Part shown: one piece after another, positions 10,481-21,246 of the stretch
Numbering within the stretch: the stretch's first letter is position 1
How the letters are laid out: each line of letters starts with the position of its first letter
Source: Pseudomonas sp. G34
Lineage (GTDB): Bacteria; Pseudomonadota; Gammaproteobacteria; Pseudomonadales; Pseudomonadaceae
Length of the DNA stretch: 64,000 nt
Assembly (NCBI RefSeq): GCF_031119625.1
Contig: NZ_JAVHZV010000017.1
Coordinates: forward strand, 150,924 to 214,923
Reading direction: 5' to 3'
The notes under the pieces: generated by a model
Seen by the model: the letters and a program-made list of their open reading frames with translations, nothing else
Database searches by the model: none
Told to the model about the DNA's origin: nothing
Translations under genes and position numbers: made by a program

Positions 10481-11257
10481 TTGCTGCAGAACATTCGAGT
10501 GGTACTGGTCAATACCAGTCATCCCGGCAATATCGGCGGGGTGGCCAGGGCCATGAAAAACATGGGGCTGTCGCGCCTGGTGCTGGTCGAGCCGCGGCAG
10601 TTTCCCAGTGACGAAGCGGTGGCCCGGGCCTCCGGCGCTAGCGATATCCTCGATTGCGCCCAGGTGGTGTCCTGCCTCGAAGAGGCGCTGGTCGGCTGCA
10701 GCCTGGCCTTTGGCACCAGTGCTCGCGAGCGGCGCATTCCCTGGCCGTTGATCGATCCGCGCGAGTGTGGCGTGGCGGCGGTGCAGAAGGCCGTCGAAGG
10801 CGGCGAGGTGGCGCTGGTGTTCGGGCGTGAGCACGCCGGCCTGACCAACGAAGAGCTGCAGCGCTGTCATTTTCACGTGCATATTCCCTCCGATCCGGCA
10901 TTCAGCTCGCTGAACCTGGCGGCTGCCGTGCAGGTGCTGACCTACGAAGTGCGTATGGCGGCCTTGGCGCGCGAGGTTGTGCCGGCGCCGGTGCGTGAGG
11001 AAGGGCTCGCCGATGAGGGTGATCAGCCGGTGACGGCGGACGAAATGGAGTCCTTTTACGGGCATCTGGAAAAGTCGTTGGTGGAAATCGGCTTTCTCGA
11101 TCCCGCCAGCCCGCGGCATCTGATGAGTCGCCTGCGTCGCCTGTACGGGCGCAGCGAGGTGACCCGGCTGGAAATGAATATCTTGCGCGGCATCTTGACC
11201 GAAACCCTCAAGGCGGCGCGCGGTGAGCACCACAAACGGGGAAAGACTGATGTTTGA
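10481..11257 (+). CDS. trmJ: tRNA (cytidine/uridine-2'-O-)-methyltransferase TrmJ
   Basis: A 258-residue SPOUT-class methyltransferase that 2'-O-methylates position 32 of tRNAs. The fold signatures are [20 protein letters not shown] at the N-terminus, [10 protein letters not shown], and the knot region [13 protein letters not shown] with [13 protein letters not shown] chose the TTG at 10481 ([16 protein letters not shown]), because homologues begin there and the frame upstream to 10409 has no conserved sequence. It overlaps the cysE start by 8 bases. Confidence 0.93.
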   Translation: MLQNIRVVLVNTSHPGNIGGVARAMKNMGLSRLVLVEPRQFPSDEAVARASGASDILDCAQVVSCLEEALVGCSLAFGTSARERRIPWPLIDPRECGVAAVQKAVEGGEVALVFGREHAGLTNEELQRCHFHVHIPSDPAFSSLNLAAAVQVLTYEVRMAALAREVVPAPVREEGLADEGDQPVTADEMESFYGHLEKSLVEIGFLDPASPRHLMSRLRRLYGRSEVTRLEMNILRGILTETLKAARGEHHKRGKTDV

Positions 11258-12029
11258 GCGCATGCGGGAAGATATCCAGGGTGTTTTTCATCGTGATCCG
11301 GCGGCGCGCAATGCCTTCGAGGTGGTCACCTGCTACCCCGGGCTGCATGCAGTCTGGCTGCATCGTGCGGCGCACGCGCTGTGGGGCTCCGGTTGGAAGT
11401 GGCTGGCACGGGGCGTGTCGAACTTCAGCCGCTGGCTGACCGGTATCGAGATCCACCCGGGGGCGGTCATTGGCCGGCGCTTTTTCATCGATCACGGCAT
11501 GGGTATCGTCATCGGCGAAACCGCCGAAATCGGCGATGACGTGACGCTTTACCAGGGCGTGACCCTGGGTGGTACCAGCTGGAACAAGGGCAAGCGCCAC
11601 CCGACGCTGGAAGATGGCGTGGTGGTGGGTGCCGGCGCCAAGGTGCTCGGTCCGTTCACGGTGGGTGCCGGTGCCAAGATCGGCTCCAATGCGGTGGTCA
11701 CCAAGGCGGTGCCAGCCGGTGCGACCGCGGTGGGTATTCCCGCCAAGATCATCGTCAAGGGTGGTGACGGGATCGAGGCGCAACGCCAGGCCATGGCCGA
11801 CAAGCTCGGTTTCGATGCCTACGGCGTCAGCCAGGACATGCCCGACCCCGTGGCCCGTGCGATCGGCCAGTTGCTCGATCACCTGCATGCGGTCGACAGC
11901 CGCCTGGAGGGCATCTGCGGTGCACTGGGGGAGCTGGGCAGTGACTACTGCGCCAAGGATATGCCGCAACTGCGTGACGAGGATTTCGCCGGCGTCTGCA
12001 AGGAGTCGGGCGACAAGCCGGCGGTGTGA
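11250..12029 (+). CDS. cysE: Serine O-acetyltransferase CysE
   Basis: A 259-residue enzyme that acetylates L-serine for cysteine synthesis. It has an N-terminal helical domain and then the left-handed beta-helix of hexapeptide repeats from about residue 70 ([20 protein letters not shown], with the catalytic His-containing segment), GVTLGGTSW and the repeats up to [10 protein letters not shown]. The ATG at 11250 is chosen because GGGGAAAG precedes it and homologues start [13 protein letters not shown] 27 bases upstream is in frame but less likely. It supplies cysteine next to the isc operon. Confidence 0.95.
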   Translation: MFERMREDIQGVFHRDPAARNAFEVVTCYPGLHAVWLHRAAHALWGSGWKWLARGVSNFSRWLTGIEIHPGAVIGRRFFIDHGMGIVIGETAEIGDDVTLYQGVTLGGTSWNKGKRHPTLEDGVVVGAGAKVLGPFTVGAGAKIGSNAVVTKAVPAGATAVGIPAKIIVKGGDGIEAQRQAMADKLGFDAYGVSQDMPDPVARAIGQLLDHLHAVDSRLEGICGALGELGSDYCAKDMPQLRDEDFAGVCKESGDKPAV

Positions 12030-12087
12030 TGCGGGGTGGGGCGGGCTTTGCTATGATCCGCCGCCGCTTGGCGTGGGGAGGGGTGTC

Positions 12088-12138
12088 TAAAGTCCGAGTA
12101 TTTTAGTTGGTCTTATAGTTGACTCAAATACTCGGATA
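12088..12138 (+). promoter_or_regulatory. Two IscR type-1 operator candidates
   Basis: Bases 12115-12138 (ATAGTTGACT, then CAAATA, then CTCGGATA) fit the type-1 IscR operator pattern. A second copy in inverse orientation lies at 12088-12115: on the minus strand it reads AACTAAAATACTCGGA, against GACTCAAATACTCGGA in the first. The pair brackets the iscR promoter -35 box, as expected for feedback repression by [2Fe-2S]-IscR. Confidence 0.75.
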
Positions 12139-12148
12139 AGAGGATAAT
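12119..12148 (+). promoter_or_regulatory. sigma-70 promoter of the isc operon
   Basis: A -35 TTGACT at 12119-12124 and a -10 GATAAT at 12143-12148 are separated by 18 bases, 33 bases before the iscR ATG. The -35 is embedded in the IscR operator, so binding would block RNA polymerase. Confidence 0.8.
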
Positions 12149-12180
12149 CGCCTCACATTGTGAATCCTTGGTAACCCTTC

Positions 12181-12678
12181 ATGCGACTGACTACCAAAGG
12201 CCGATACGCCGTGACCGCCATGCTCGATCTGGCGCTGCATGCCCAGAATGGGCCGGTATCCCTCGCCGATATCTCCGAGCGTCAGGGTATTTCCCTTTCC
12301 TATCTCGAGCAGCTGTTCGCCAAGCTTCGTCGTGGCAGCCTGGTGTCCAGCGTGCGCGGCCCGGGTGGTGGTTATCAGCTGTCGCGCAACATGCAGGGCA
12401 TCCAGGTCGCCGAGGTGATCGACGCGGTCAACGAATCCGTCGATGCCACGCGTTGCCAGGGGCAGGGCGGTTGCCATTCCGGCGATATCTGCCTGACCCA
12501 CCACCTGTGGTGCGACCTGAGCCAGCAGATTCACGAGTTTCTCAGCGGCATCAGCCTGGCCGACCTGGTCACGCGCCGTGAAGTGCAGGAAGTCGCCCAG
12601 CGTCAGGATCAACGTCGCTGCGCCAGCAACGGCAGGGCGCACCTTCTGGATAAGATTGAAGCGTCCACCGTCGATTGA
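12181..12678 (+). CDS. iscR: Fe-S cluster regulator IscR
   Basis: A 165-residue Rrf2-family regulator. The winged helix-turn-helix starts [20 protein letters not shown]. The cluster ligands are present as the cysteines in [19 protein letters not shown] (three Cys plus a nearby His). With a cluster bound it represses its own operon through type-1 sites; as apo-protein it acts on type-2 sites. It is the first gene of the iscRSUA-hscBA-fdx-iscX operon. Confidence 0.97.
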   Translation: MRLTTKGRYAVTAMLDLALHAQNGPVSLADISERQGISLSYLEQLFAKLRRGSLVSSVRGPGGGYQLSRNMQGIQVAEVIDAVNESVDATRCQGQGGCHSGDICLTHHLWCDLSQQIHEFLSGISLADLVTRREVQEVAQRQDQRRCASNGRAHLLDKIEASTVD

Positions 12679-12724
12679 GCACGCAAGGCGCCGGCCTGAT
12701 ACCTGATTAGGAGATACCGAAAAA

Positions 12725-13939
12725 ATGAAATTGCCAATCTACCTGGATTACTCCGCGACAACGCCGGTCGACCCGCGCGTTGCGCAGAAAATGATCGAAT
12801 GCCTGACCAACGAAGGCAACTTCGGCAACCCGGCTTCGCGTTCCCACGTGTTCGGCTGGAAGGCCGAGGAAGCGGTCGAAAACGCCCGTCGCCAGGTTGC
12901 CGAGCTGGTCAACGCCGACCCGCGCGAAATCGTCTGGACCTCCGGGGCTACCGAGTCCGACAACCTTGCCATCAAGGGCGTCGCCACCTTCTACGCCAGC
13001 AAGGGCAAGCACCTGATCACCTCGAAGATCGAGCACAAGGCGGTGCTCGACACCATGCGTCAGCTCGAGCGTGAGGGCTTCGAAGTCACCTACATCGAGC
13101 CTGGCGAAGATGGCCTGATCACCCCGGCCATGGTCGAGGCGGCGCTGCGTGAGGACACCACGCTGGTGTCGATCATGCACGTCAACAACGAGATCGGTAC
13201 CGTCAACGACATCGCCGCGATCGGCGAACTGTTGCGTGCTCGTGGCGTGTTCTTCCACGTCGACGCGGCCCAGTCGACCGGCAAGGTCGAGATCGACCTG
13301 CAAAAGCTCAAGGTCGACCTGATGGCCTTCTCGGCGCACAAGACCTACGGCCCGAAAGGCGTTGGTGCCCTGTACGTTCGCCGCAAGCCGCGTATTCGCC
13401 TGGAAGCCCAGACCCACGGTGGTGGTCACGAACGGGGCATGCGCTCCGGCACCCTGGCGACCCACCAGTGCGTCGGCATGGGTGAAGCCTTCCGTATCGC
13501 CAAGGAAGAAATGGCCGCCGAAAACGCCAAGGTACTGGCGCTGCGCGACCGCTTCTTCAAACAGGTCGACGGCCTGGAAGAGCTGTACATCAACGGCAGC
13601 ATGACGGCCCGCGTTCCGCACAACCTGAACCTGAGCTTCAACTACGTTGAAGGCGAGTCGCTGATCATGGCCCTCAAGGACCTGGCGGTGTCGTCCGGTT
13701 CGGCCTGTACCTCGGCGTCCCTGGAGCCTTCCTACGTGCTGCGTGCCCTGGGCCGCAACGACGAACTGGCACACAGCTCGATTCGCTTCACCTTCGGCCG
13801 CTTCACCACCGAAGAAGAAGTCGACTACGCCGCGCAGAAGGTCTGCGAGGCCGTTACCAAGCTGCGCGAATTGTCGCCGCTCTGGGATATGTTCAAAGAA
13901 GGTGTCGACATTTCCAAGGTGGAATGGGCAGCACACTAA
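12725..13939 (+). CDS. iscS: Cysteine desulfurase IscS
   Basis: A 404-residue PLP enzyme that releases sulfur from cysteine for Fe-S clusters and tRNA thiolation. The PLP lysine lies in [10 protein letters not shown], and the persulfide-forming cysteine is in the loop [14 protein letters not shown] near residue 328. The length equals the E. coli enzyme. AGGAG precedes the ATG. Confidence 0.98.
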   Translation: MKLPIYLDYSATTPVDPRVAQKMIECLTNEGNFGNPASRSHVFGWKAEEAVENARRQVAELVNADPREIVWTSGATESDNLAIKGVATFYASKGKHLITSKIEHKAVLDTMRQLEREGFEVTYIEPGEDGLITPAMVEAALREDTTLVSIMHVNNEIGTVNDIAAIGELLRARGVFFHVDAAQSTGKVEIDLQKLKVDLMAFSAHKTYGPKGVGALYVRRKPRIRLEAQTHGGGHERGMRSGTLATHQCVGMGEAFRIAKEEMAAENAKVLALRDRFFKQVDGLEELYINGSMTARVPHNLNLSFNYVEGESLIMALKDLAVSSGSACTSASLEPSYVLRALGRNDELAHSSIRFTFGRFTTEEEVDYAAQKVCEAVTKLRELSPLWDMFKEGVDISKVEWAAH

Positions 13940-13981
13940 AAGCTGCCGGTGAGCGGCCCCTGATGAGAGAGGATTGATAAC

Positions 13982-14368
13982 ATGGCTTACAGTGAAAAGG
14001 TCATCGACCACTACGAGAACCCGCGCAACGTCGGCAAGATGAACGCGGAAGACCCGGACGTCGGCACCGGCATGGTCGGTGCGCCGGCCTGCGGCGACGT
14101 GATGCGCCTGCAGATCAAGGTCAACGAGCAGGGCGTCATCGAAGATGCCAAGTTCAAGACCTACGGCTGCGGTTCCGCCATTGCCTCCAGCTCCCTGGCC
14201 ACCGAGTGGATGAAGGGCAAGACGCTGGATGAGGCGGAAACCATCAAGAACACCCAGCTCGCCGAAGAACTGGCGTTGCCGCCGGTGAAGATCCACTGCT
14301 CGGTCCTCGCCGAGGACGCCATCAAGGCGGCCGTGCGCGACTACAAGCAGAAGAAAGGTTTGCTCTAA
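13982..14368 (+). CDS. iscU: Fe-S scaffold protein IscU
   Basis: A 128-residue scaffold on which [2Fe-2S] and [4Fe-4S] clusters are built. The three cluster cysteines are intact (C37 in GAPACGDV, C63 in YGCGSA, and one in KIHCSVLAEDA). The LPPVK motif recognised by HscA is present (LPPVKIHCS). Confidence 0.98.
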   Translation: MAYSEKVIDHYENPRNVGKMNAEDPDVGTGMVGAPACGDVMRLQIKVNEQGVIEDAKFKTYGCGSAIASSSLATEWMKGKTLDEAETIKNTQLAEELALPPVKIHCSVLAEDAIKAAVRDYKQKKGLL

Positions 14369-14380
14369 GGAGGTTTGTCG

Positions 14381-14704
14381 ATGGCTATCAGCATGACTCA
14401 GGCTGCCGCTCAGCATATCCAGCGTTCCCTTGATGGGCGCGGAAAGGGTGAGGGCATCCGCCTGGGCGTCCGCACCACCGGCTGCTCCGGTCTGGCCTAC
14501 GTGTTGGAGTTCGTCGACGAAACCGCCAGCGAAGACCAGGTGTTCGAGAGCCATGGCGTCAAGGTGATCATCGATCCCAAGAGCCTGGTCTACCTTGACG
14601 GCACCGAGCTCGATTTCGTGCGCGAGGGGTTGAACGAAGGCTTCAAGTTCAACAACCCGAACGTGCGCGGCGAGTGCGGCTGCGGCGAAAGCTTCAACAT
14701 CTGA
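14381..14704 (+). CDS. iscA: Fe-S carrier protein IscA
   Basis: A 107-residue A-type carrier with the three conserved cysteines C35 (TTGCSG), C99 and C101 (GECGCGESF). AAGGAGG precedes the ATG at 14381, which is preferred over a TTG two codons upstream. Its TGA overlaps the hscB ATG by one base. Confidence 0.97.
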   Translation: MAISMTQAAAQHIQRSLDGRGKGEGIRLGVRTTGCSGLAYVLEFVDETASEDQVFESHGVKVIIDPKSLVYLDGTELDFVREGLNEGFKFNNPNVRGECGCGESFNI

Positions 14705-15231
14705 TGAAGCATTCAGGCCCTTGTCACTTCGCCCTGTTCGAGTTGCAGCCGAGTTTTCGTCTGGATCTCGAACAGTTGGCCGTCCGTTATCGCGAACTGG
14801 CGCGCAGCGTGCACCCGGATCGTTTCGCCGATGCCTCCGAGCGTGAACAGCGCGTGGCACTCGAGCGTTCGGCAAGCCTCAACGAGGCTTACCGCACGCT
14901 GAAGAGCGATTCGCAGCGCGCGCGTTACCTGCTGGCGATGCGTGGCCCCGAGTTGCCACTGGAAGTCACCGTGCAGGATCCTGACTTCCTGATGCAGCAG
15001 ATGCAGTGGCGCGAAGAGCTCGAAGACCTGCAGGACGACGCCGATCTGGCGGGTGTGGCGGCCTTCAAGGGGCGCCTGAAAGTGGCCCAGCAGGCGCTGA
15101 ACGAACGCTTCGCCGAAGCTTGGGAGGACGATGCGCGCCGAGAAGAGGCCGAACGCCTGATGCGCCGCATGCAGTTTCTCGACAAGCTTTCCCACGAGGT
15201 GCGCCAGCTCGAAGAGCGCCTCGACGATTAA
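14704..15231 (+). CDS. hscB: Co-chaperone HscB
   Basis: A 175-residue J-domain protein that recruits IscU to HscA. The J-domain carries the HPDRF motif near residue 36. The C-terminal three-helix part (QVLNER-like, [19 protein letters not shown]) binds IscU. I start at the ATG at 14704 ([12 protein letters not shown]), because an upstream extension would lie inside iscA. Confidence 0.96.
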   Translation: MKHSGPCHFALFELQPSFRLDLEQLAVRYRELARSVHPDRFADASEREQRVALERSASLNEAYRTLKSDSQRARYLLAMRGPELPLEVTVQDPDFLMQQMQWREELEDLQDDADLAGVAAFKGRLKVAQQALNERFAEAWEDDARREEAERLMRRMQFLDKLSHEVRQLEERLDD

Positions 15232-15285
15232 TGCTCGTACGGCTGCCGTGGCCGTGCCTGATACTCAAATAAGCACTGACTACCT

Positions 15286-17151
15286 ATGGCTTTATTGCAG
15301 ATTGCTGAGCCCGGCCAGAGCCCTCAACCGCACCAGCGTCGTCTGGCGGTCGGGATCGACCTGGGCACCACCAATTCCCTGGTCGCTGCCGTGCGCAGCG
15401 GCGTCAGCGAGCCGCTGCCGGACGGCAACGGGCGCCTGATCCTGCCTTCGGCCGTGCGCTACCATGCCGATCGCGTCGAAGTCGGCGAGGCCGCCCGTCT
15501 CCAGGCCGCCAGTGATCCCTTCAACAGCATCCTGTCGGTCAAGCGCCTGATGGGCCGTGGCCTCGCCGATGTGAAGCAATTGGGTGAGCAACTGCCTTAC
15601 CGCTTCGTGGCGGGCGAGTCGCACATGCCGTTCATCGATACCGTGCAGGGCCTGAAAAGCCCCGTGGAGGTGTCCGCCGATATCCTCAAGGTATTGCGCC
15701 AGCGCGCCGAAGCGACCCTGGGTGGCGAACTGGTCGGTGCGGTCATCACCGTGCCGGCTTATTTCGACGACTCCCAGCGCCAGGCCACCAAGGACGCCGC
15801 GCGCCTGGCCGGCCTGAACGTGCTGCGCCTGCTCAACGAGCCGACTGCCGCTGCAGTGGCCTATGGTCTCGACCAGAAGGCCGAAGGCGTGGTGGCGATC
15901 TATGACCTGGGCGGCGGTACCTTCGATATTTCCATCCTGCGCCTGACCGGTGGCGTGTTCGAAGTGCTGGCCACTGGTGGCGACAGCGCCCTGGGTGGCG
16001 ACGACTTCGACCATGCCATCGCCGGCTGGATCGTCGAGCAGGCGGGTCTGTCTGCCGATATCGAGCCCGGCGCCCAGCGCAGCCTGTTGCAGACGGCCTG
16101 TTCCGCCAAGGAAGCGCTGACCGCTGCTGACAGCGTCGAAGTCGTGCATGAGCAGTGGCAGGGTGTGTTGTCCCGTGCCGAGTTCCAGGCGCTGATCGAA
16201 CCCATGGTGGCGCGCAGCCTGAAAGCCTGCCGCCGCGCGGTGCGCGACGCCGGTATCGAGGTCGAGGACGTTGGTGCAGTGGTCATGGTCGGTGGTTCGA
16301 CCCGGGTGCCGCGCGTGCGCGAGGCGGTCGGCGAGCTGTTCGGTCGCCAGCCATTGACCGATATCGACCCGGATCAGGTGGTCGCCATCGGTGCGGCGAT
16401 CCAGGCCGATGCCCTGGCCGGCAACCGCCGCGCCGACGGCGAAGAATTGCTCTTGCTGGACGTCATCCCGCTGTCCCTGGGGCTGGAAACCATGGGCGGG
16501 TTGATGGAAAAGGTGATTCCGCGCAACACCACCATTCCGGTGGCGCGCGCCCAGGAATTCACCACCTATAAAGATGGCCAGAGCGCCATGATGATTCACG
16601 TGCTGCAGGGCGAGCGCGAGCTGATCAGCGACTGTCGCTCCCTGGCGCGCTTCGAGCTGCGCGGCATCCCGCCGATGGTGGCCGGTGCCGCGAAGATCCG
16701 CGTGACCTTCCAGGTGGATGCTGACGGCCTGCTCAGCGTCAGTGCCCGCGAGCTCGCCTCGGGCGTCGAAGCCAGTATCCAGGTCAAGCCCTCCTATGGC
16801 CTCACCGACGGCGAGGTGGCGCGCATGCTGCAGGACTCCTTCCAGCATGCCGGTGGCGACAAGGCAGCGCGCGTGTTGCGCGAGCAGCAGGTCGATGCCC
16901 AGCGCCTGCTCGAGGCGGTCGACGGTGCGCTGCAGGTCGATGGCGACCGTTTGCTGGACGCCGAAGAGCGCATGGTCATCGAGCTGCAGATGCAGGAATT
17001 ACGTGATTTGTTGACCGGCACCGATGGCCTGGCCATCGAGCAGCAGACCAAGCGTCTGTCGCAGGTGACCGATGCCTTTGCCGCCCGGCGCATGGATTCG
17101 ACGGTTAAAGCCGCGCTGGCCGGGCGCAGCCTGAATGAGATCGAGGAATAA
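15286..17151 (+). CDS. hscA: Fe-S assembly chaperone HscA
   Basis: A 621-residue specialised Hsp70. The ATPase domain begins [17 protein letters not shown] (about residue 22), with the phosphate loop [12 protein letters not shown] and [11 protein letters not shown]. The substrate domain follows from about 390 ([17 protein letters not shown]) and binds the LPPVK motif of IscU. Length and position after hscB are normal. Confidence 0.97.
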   Translation: MALLQIAEPGQSPQPHQRRLAVGIDLGTTNSLVAAVRSGVSEPLPDGNGRLILPSAVRYHADRVEVGEAARLQAASDPFNSILSVKRLMGRGLADVKQLGEQLPYRFVAGESHMPFIDTVQGLKSPVEVSADILKVLRQRAEATLGGELVGAVITVPAYFDDSQRQATKDAARLAGLNVLRLLNEPTAAAVAYGLDQKAEGVVAIYDLGGGTFDISILRLTGGVFEVLATGGDSALGGDDFDHAIAGWIVEQAGLSADIEPGAQRSLLQTACSAKEALTAADSVEVVHEQWQGVLSRAEFQALIEPMVARSLKACRRAVRDAGIEVEDVGAVVMVGGSTRVPRVREAVGELFGRQPLTDIDPDQVVAIGAAIQADALAGNRRADGEELLLLDVIPLSLGLETMGGLMEKVIPRNTTIPVARAQEFTTYKDGQSAMMIHVLQGERELISDCRSLARFELRGIPPMVAGAAKIRVTFQVDADGLLSVSARELASGVEASIQVKPSYGLTDGEVARMLQDSFQHAGGDKAARVLREQQVDAQRLLEAVDGALQVDGDRLLDAEERMVIELQMQELRDLLTGTDGLAIEQQTKRLSQVTDAFAARRMDSTVKAALAGRSLNEIEE

Positions 17152-17154
17152 CCG

Positions 17155-17496
17155 ATGCCCGTGGTAACTTTTCTGCCCCACGAGAAATTCTGCCCTGAAG
17201 GGCTAGTGGTCGAGGCACCCTCCGGTACCTCGATTCTGGAGCTGGCCCACGAGCACCGTATCGAGATGGAAAGCGCCTGTGGCGGCGTGTGTGCCTGTAC
17301 CACCTGCCATTGCATCGTGCGCAAGGGTTTCGATTCGCTGAACGAGGCGGACGAGCTCGAAGAGGATTACCTGGACAAGGCCTGGGGGCTGGAAGCGCAA
17401 TCGCGCCTGGCCTGTCAGGCCATAGTCGGCGAGCAGGACCTCACCGTCGAGATACCCAAGTATTCGCTCAATCACGCTGCCGAAGCGCCGCACTGA
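17155..17496 (+). CDS. fdx: ISC-type [2Fe-2S] ferredoxin
   Basis: A 113-residue adrenodoxin-type ferredoxin that donates electrons during cluster assembly. The four ligands are C42, C48, C51 (in ACGGVCACTTCHC) and C87 (RLACQAI). It starts 3 bases after the hscA stop, so it is tightly coupled. Confidence 0.97.
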   Translation: MPVVTFLPHEKFCPEGLVVEAPSGTSILELAHEHRIEMESACGGVCACTTCHCIVRKGFDSLNEADELEEDYLDKAWGLEAQSRLACQAIVGEQDLTVEIPKYSLNHAAEAPH

Positions 17497-17511
17497 TCAG
17501 GAAACCACGAC

Positions 17512-17712
17512 ATGAGCCTGAAATGGGTTGATGTGCTCGAAATCGCCATCCAGCTCGCCGACAGCAAGCCGGATGTCGACCCCCGTTATGTCAACTTCGT
17601 CCAGCTGCATCGCTGGGTGGTCGAGCTGCCGGAATTTTCCGACGACCCGCAGCGCGGCGGCGAAAAGGTTCTCGAAGCCATTCAGGCGGCCTGGATCGAA
17701 GAAGCCCAGTGA
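17512..17712 (+). CDS. iscX: IscX (IscS-binding acidic protein)
   Basis: A 66-residue acidic protein (SLKWVDVLEIAIQLAD..., ending EAIQAAWIEEA) of the IscX/YfhJ family. It binds IscS and iron and modulates cluster assembly. It is the last gene of the isc operon, 15 bases after fdx. Confidence 0.95.
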   Translation: MSLKWVDVLEIAIQLADSKPDVDPRYVNFVQLHRWVVELPEFSDDPQRGGEKVLEAIQAAWIEEAQ

Positions 17713-17790
17713 TCCTGGGGCCGGTTCATGGCCGGTCTTTTATGCCGAGCAGGTGCCACCTTGGGGCATCGCTCTTATGCTTTTGACTGG

Positions 17791-17820
17791 AACCCGCGTA
17801 TAATTCGCGGGTTTAATTTT
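17791..17820 (+). terminator. Palindrome with T-rich tail upstream of ndk, enclosing a -10-like box
   Basis: A perfect 8-bp inverted repeat aacccgcg / cgcgggtt with loop tataatt is followed by taattttt. This looks like an intrinsic terminator for the isc operon. The loop is a perfect -10 hexamer TATAAT 47 bases before the ndk ATG, so the same bases may serve as the ndk promoter. I cannot find a -35 at proper distance. Confidence 0.5.
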
Positions 17821-17851
17821 TGGCTTTAATCCACCGTTTCTGGAGTTTCAC

Positions 17852-18283
17852 ATGGCTGTTCAACGTACCTTCTCCATCATCAAGCCGGATGCCGTTGCTA
17901 AAAACGTTATCGGCAAGATCACCACTCGCTTCGAAGAAGCCGGCCTGCGCGTCGTTGCTTCCAAGCAGCTGCAGCTGTCCGAGCGCGAAGCGGCCGGCTT
18001 CTACGCCGAGCACAGCGAGCGCGGCTTCTTCAAGGATCTGGTTGCTTTCATGACCTCCGGTCCGGTTATCGTTCAGGTGCTGGAAGGCGAAAACGCCATC
18101 GCCAAGAACCGTGAGCTGATGGGCGCTACCAACCCGAAAGAAGCGGCTGCCGGCACCATCCGTGCTGACTTCGCGGTTTCCATCGACGAGAACGCCGTTC
18201 ACGGTTCCGACTCCGAAGCTTCCGCTGCTCGCGAAATCGCTTACTTCTTCTCCGCTACTGAGATCAACGCTCGCATTCGCTAA
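17852..18283 (+). CDS. ndk: Nucleoside diphosphate kinase
   Basis: A 143-residue enzyme that equalises NTP and dNTP pools by phosphate transfer through the catalytic histidine H117 (NAVHGSDS). The N-terminal [14 protein letters not shown] is typical and the length is standard. It sits between the isc operon and rlmN, a conserved order in Pseudomonas. Confidence 0.98.
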   Translation: MAVQRTFSIIKPDAVAKNVIGKITTRFEEAGLRVVASKQLQLSEREAAGFYAEHSERGFFKDLVAFMTSGPVIVQVLEGENAIAKNRELMGATNPKEAAAGTIRADFAVSIDENAVHGSDSEASAAREIAYFFSATEINARIR

Positions 18284-18308
18284 GGCGACGCGTGCGAAGG
18301 TGACGTTC

Positions 18309-19457
18309 ATGACCGACACGAATGGCAAAATCAACCTGCTGGGCCTGACCCAGCCGGAAATGGAGCAGTTCTTCGAGAAGCTCGGAGAAAAGCGCTTTCG
18401 TGCCGGTCAGGTCATGAAGTGGATTCACCACTTCGGCGTCGATGATTTCGCCGCCATGACCAACGTCGGCAAGGCCTTGCGCGAGAAGCTCGAGGCCGCT
18501 GCCTACATTCGCGGGCCCGAAGTGGTCAGCGAAGACATTTCTTCCGATGGCACGCGCAAGTGGGTAGTGCGCGTGGCGTCGGGCAGCTGCGTGGAAACCG
18601 TGTACATCCCCCAAGGTGGGCGTGGCACCCTGTGCGTTTCCTCGCAAGCCGGCTGTGCCCTGGACTGCAGCTTCTGCTCCACGGGCAAGCAAGGTTTCAA
18701 CAGCGACCTCACCGCGGCCGAGATCATCGGCCAGGTGTGGATCGCCTGCAAATCGTTCGGCAGCGTGCCGGCGACGATCGACCGCGCCGTCACCAACGTG
18801 GTGATGATGGGCATGGGCGAGCCGCTGCTGAACTTCGACAACGTCGTCGCCGCCATGAAGATCATGATGGACGACCTCGGCTACGGCATTTCCAAGCGCA
18901 AGGTCACGCTGTCGACCTCCGGCGTGGTGCCGATGATCGACAAGCTCGGTGAAGTGATCGACGTGTCCCTGGCGCTGTCACTGCACGCGCCGAACGACGA
19001 ACTGCGTAGCCAACTGGTGCCGATCAACAAGAAGTACCCGCTGGAGATGCTGCTCGCGGCGTGCAAGCGTTACGTTTCCGGCCTCGGCGAGAAACGTGTG
19101 CTGACAATCGAGTACACCTTGCTCAAGGACGTCAACGATAAACTCGAGCACGCCGAGCAGATGGTTGCCCTGCTGGCGGACATCCCCTGCAAGATCAACC
19201 TGATTCCGTTCAACCCGTTCCCGCACTCCGGCTACGAGCGGCCGAGCAACAATGCCATTCGGCGTTTCCAGGAACTGTTGCAAAAAGCCGGACATAACGT
19301 CACGGTGCGCACCACTCGTGGTGAAGATATCGACGCTGCCTGTGGGCAATTGGTTGGTCAGGTCATGGATCGTACCCGTCGCAGTGAGCGCTATATCGCC
19401 GTACGCCAGCTCAATGGCGACTCGGATGCCCCGCGCTCCACCGCCAGCCGTAACTGA
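18309..19457 (+). CDS. rlmN: Dual-specificity rRNA/tRNA methyltransferase RlmN
   Basis: A 382-residue radical-SAM enzyme that methylates C2 of A2503 in 23S rRNA and A37 in some tRNAs. The cluster motif Cx3Cx2C is C116, C120 and C123 ([10 protein letters not shown]). A C-terminal cysteine in [12 protein letters not shown] matches the resolving or acceptor Cys. The start is the ATG at 18309 ([13 protein letters not shown]); the longer frame upstream lies in ndk. Confidence 0.97.
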   Translation: MTDTNGKINLLGLTQPEMEQFFEKLGEKRFRAGQVMKWIHHFGVDDFAAMTNVGKALREKLEAAAYIRGPEVVSEDISSDGTRKWVVRVASGSCVETVYIPQGGRGTLCVSSQAGCALDCSFCSTGKQGFNSDLTAAEIIGQVWIACKSFGSVPATIDRAVTNVVMMGMGEPLLNFDNVVAAMKIMMDDLGYGISKRKVTLSTSGVVPMIDKLGEVIDVSLALSLHAPNDELRSQLVPINKKYPLEMLLAACKRYVSGLGEKRVLTIEYTLLKDVNDKLEHAEQMVALLADIPCKINLIPFNPFPHSGYERPSNNAIRRFQELLQKAGHNVTVRTTRGEDIDAACGQLVGQVMDRTRRSERYIAVRQLNGDSDAPRSTASRN

Positions 19458-19467
19458 GAGGATCTCC

Positions 19468-20232
19468 ATGACCGCGCTGCGTTCCCTGCTGTTTCTGCTG
19501 ACTGCCAGCCTGCTCACCGCCTGTGTTTCCACCGGCGATGTCGACCCGATGAAAACGTCCGAGGGCCGCAAGAAGGCGTATGACTCGTTCGTGCAGTTGG
19601 GCATTGGCTATTTGCAGCAGGGCGAAACCGGCCCGGCCAAGGTGCCGCTGAAGAACGCACTGGACATCGACTCCTCGGCTCCCGATGCGCATGCCGTTCT
19701 GGCGCTGGTGTTCCAGCGCGAGATGGAGCCCAAGCTGGCCGATGAACATTTTCGCAAGTCGCTGTCCAAGAACCCCAGGGATGCACGGCTGCTGAACAAC
19801 TACGGCGGTTTCCTGTTCGAGCAGAAGCGCTACAAGGAAGCCATGGAGCGCTACAGCCTGGCCGCCGAAGACAGCCTCTACCCCGAGCGCGCCCGGGTGT
19901 TCGAGAACATGGGCATGACCGCCATGATGCTCAACCAGCGCGAGCAGGCGAAAACCTATTTCGAGCGCTCGTTGCGCCTCAACAGCCGCCAGCCGCGTGC
20001 CTTGCTGGAGATGGCCAATCTCTCCTTCGAAGATCGCGAGTACGTGCCGGCGCGCAGCTATTACGAGAGTTTCAGCGCCATTTCCGAGCAGAACGCCCGC
20101 AGCTTGTTGCTGGGCGCGCGCCTGGCCACGATCTTCGAGGATCGTGACCGCGCTGCCAGCCTCGGCCTGCAGCTGAAACGTCTTTATCCCGGTACGCCGG
20201 AATATCAGCAATATCTGTCGGAGCAAAGATGA
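19468..20232 (+). CDS. pilF: Type IV pilus pilotin lipoprotein PilF/PilW
   Basis: A 254-residue lipoprotein with signal sequence and lipobox LLTAC (Cys19), followed by about six TPR-like helical repeats (for example LGIGYLQQGETGPAKVPLKN, AHAVLALVFQREMEP). PilF/PilW places the PilQ secretin in the outer membrane. The start is the ATG at 19468 after GAGAGGATCT. Its end overlaps the rodZ start (ATGA). The position between rlmN and rodZ is conserved. Confidence 0.93.
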   Translation: MTALRSLLFLLTASLLTACVSTGDVDPMKTSEGRKKAYDSFVQLGIGYLQQGETGPAKVPLKNALDIDSSAPDAHAVLALVFQREMEPKLADEHFRKSLSKNPRDARLLNNYGGFLFEQKRYKEAMERYSLAAEDSLYPERARVFENMGMTAMMLNQREQAKTYFERSLRLNSRQPRALLEMANLSFEDREYVPARSYYESFSAISEQNARSLLLGARLATIFEDRDRAASLGLQLKRLYPGTPEYQQYLSEQR

Positions 20233-21245
20233 AAGCGGCCCAACCCGAAGTTGCAGCAGCTCATCGCGTCAATCCTGGAGAAGCCCTGCGTGCAGCGCGT
20301 GAGAGCCGAGGCTGGTCGGTGGCGGAAGTCGCCACCCAGCTCAACCTCACCCCGATGCGCCTGAGCCAGCTGGAGGCTGGCGAGTTCGAGAAACTGCCGG
20401 GCAACACCTTCTCCCGGGGTTACATCCGCGCCTACGCGAAATTGCTGGGGCTGGAGCAGGCGCCGCTGGTGGCCGATTTCGATCAGTTCACCGGCAGCAA
20501 CGCCACCGGGGCCAGCGTGCACGCGCTGGGCCGGATCGAGGAGCCAACCCGTTATTCACAGAGCATCCTGCGCCTGGTCAGCTTCCTGCTGCTGCTCGGC
20601 GTGGGCGGTGCCTGCTTCTATTGGTGGCAGGAACAGGGCTGGCAGATCGATGACCTGAAGAGCGTCGGCCTGGGTCATGTCGAGGTCGAAGGCGCCGATG
20701 GCAGCACCCAAATTCATCCGCTTGACGAGCCGGAAGATCAGGCCGTCGCTGCGGCGCAGGGCCAGGGCACCGAGCTGCCGTTGCCAGGCGTACCGGCCGA
20801 GCAGGGAGAGGCCCCGAGCGAAACGCCGCCGGCCACCGCCACCGAACTGCTGGAACAGAACCCGCCAGCCGAGCAGGCCGCGCCAGCGCAGCAAGCACCC
20901 GCTGCCCCAACTGAGCCGGCTGCCCCTGCGGCGCCGGCGGCACCGAGCGCCCAGGCCCCGGCTGGCACGGCTGCCCAGCCGCAGGCTCCGGTTGCCGCTG
21001 GCGAAGGCCTGGTGAGTTTGAAATTCACTGCCGATTGCTGGGTTCAGGTGACCGACGCCAGCGGCAAGGTCATCGCCAGCGGGCTGAAGCGCGCCGGTGA
21101 CAGTCTTGATGCCCGTGGGAAGGCCCCCATGGAGCTGCGCCTGGGCTTTGCCCGCGGCGCTCAGGTGACCTATAACGGTGCCGCGGTCGACGTGACGCCG
21201 CATATCTCCGGTGAAACCGCACGCTTGAAGTTGGGTGGGCAGTAA
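20229..21245 (+). CDS. rodZ: RodZ-type helix-turn-helix membrane protein
   Basis: A 338-residue protein with an N-terminal xenobiotic-response-element HTH (about residues 17-80), one transmembrane helix (about 113-132), and a Pro/Ala/Gln-rich periplasmic linker (about 155-255). A C-terminal DUF4115 beta domain follows ([17 protein letters not shown]...). RodZ connects MreB filaments to the elongasome and controls rod shape. The layout and the neighbours pilF and ispG fit RodZ. The linker is compositionally extreme and probably disordered. Confidence 0.9.
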   Translation: MKAAQPEVAAAHRVNPGEALRAARESRGWSVAEVATQLNLTPMRLSQLEAGEFEKLPGNTFSRGYIRAYAKLLGLEQAPLVADFDQFTGSNATGASVHALGRIEEPTRYSQSILRLVSFLLLLGVGGACFYWWQEQGWQIDDLKSVGLGHVEVEGADGSTQIHPLDEPEDQAVAAAQGQGTELPLPGVPAEQGEAPSETPPATATELLEQNPPAEQAAPAQQAPAAPTEPAAPAAPAAPSAQAPAGTAAQPQAPVAAGEGLVSLKFTADCWVQVTDASGKVIASGLKRAGDSLDARGKAPMELRLGFARGAQVTYNGAAVDVTPHISGETARLKLGGQ

Positions 21246-21246
21246 T

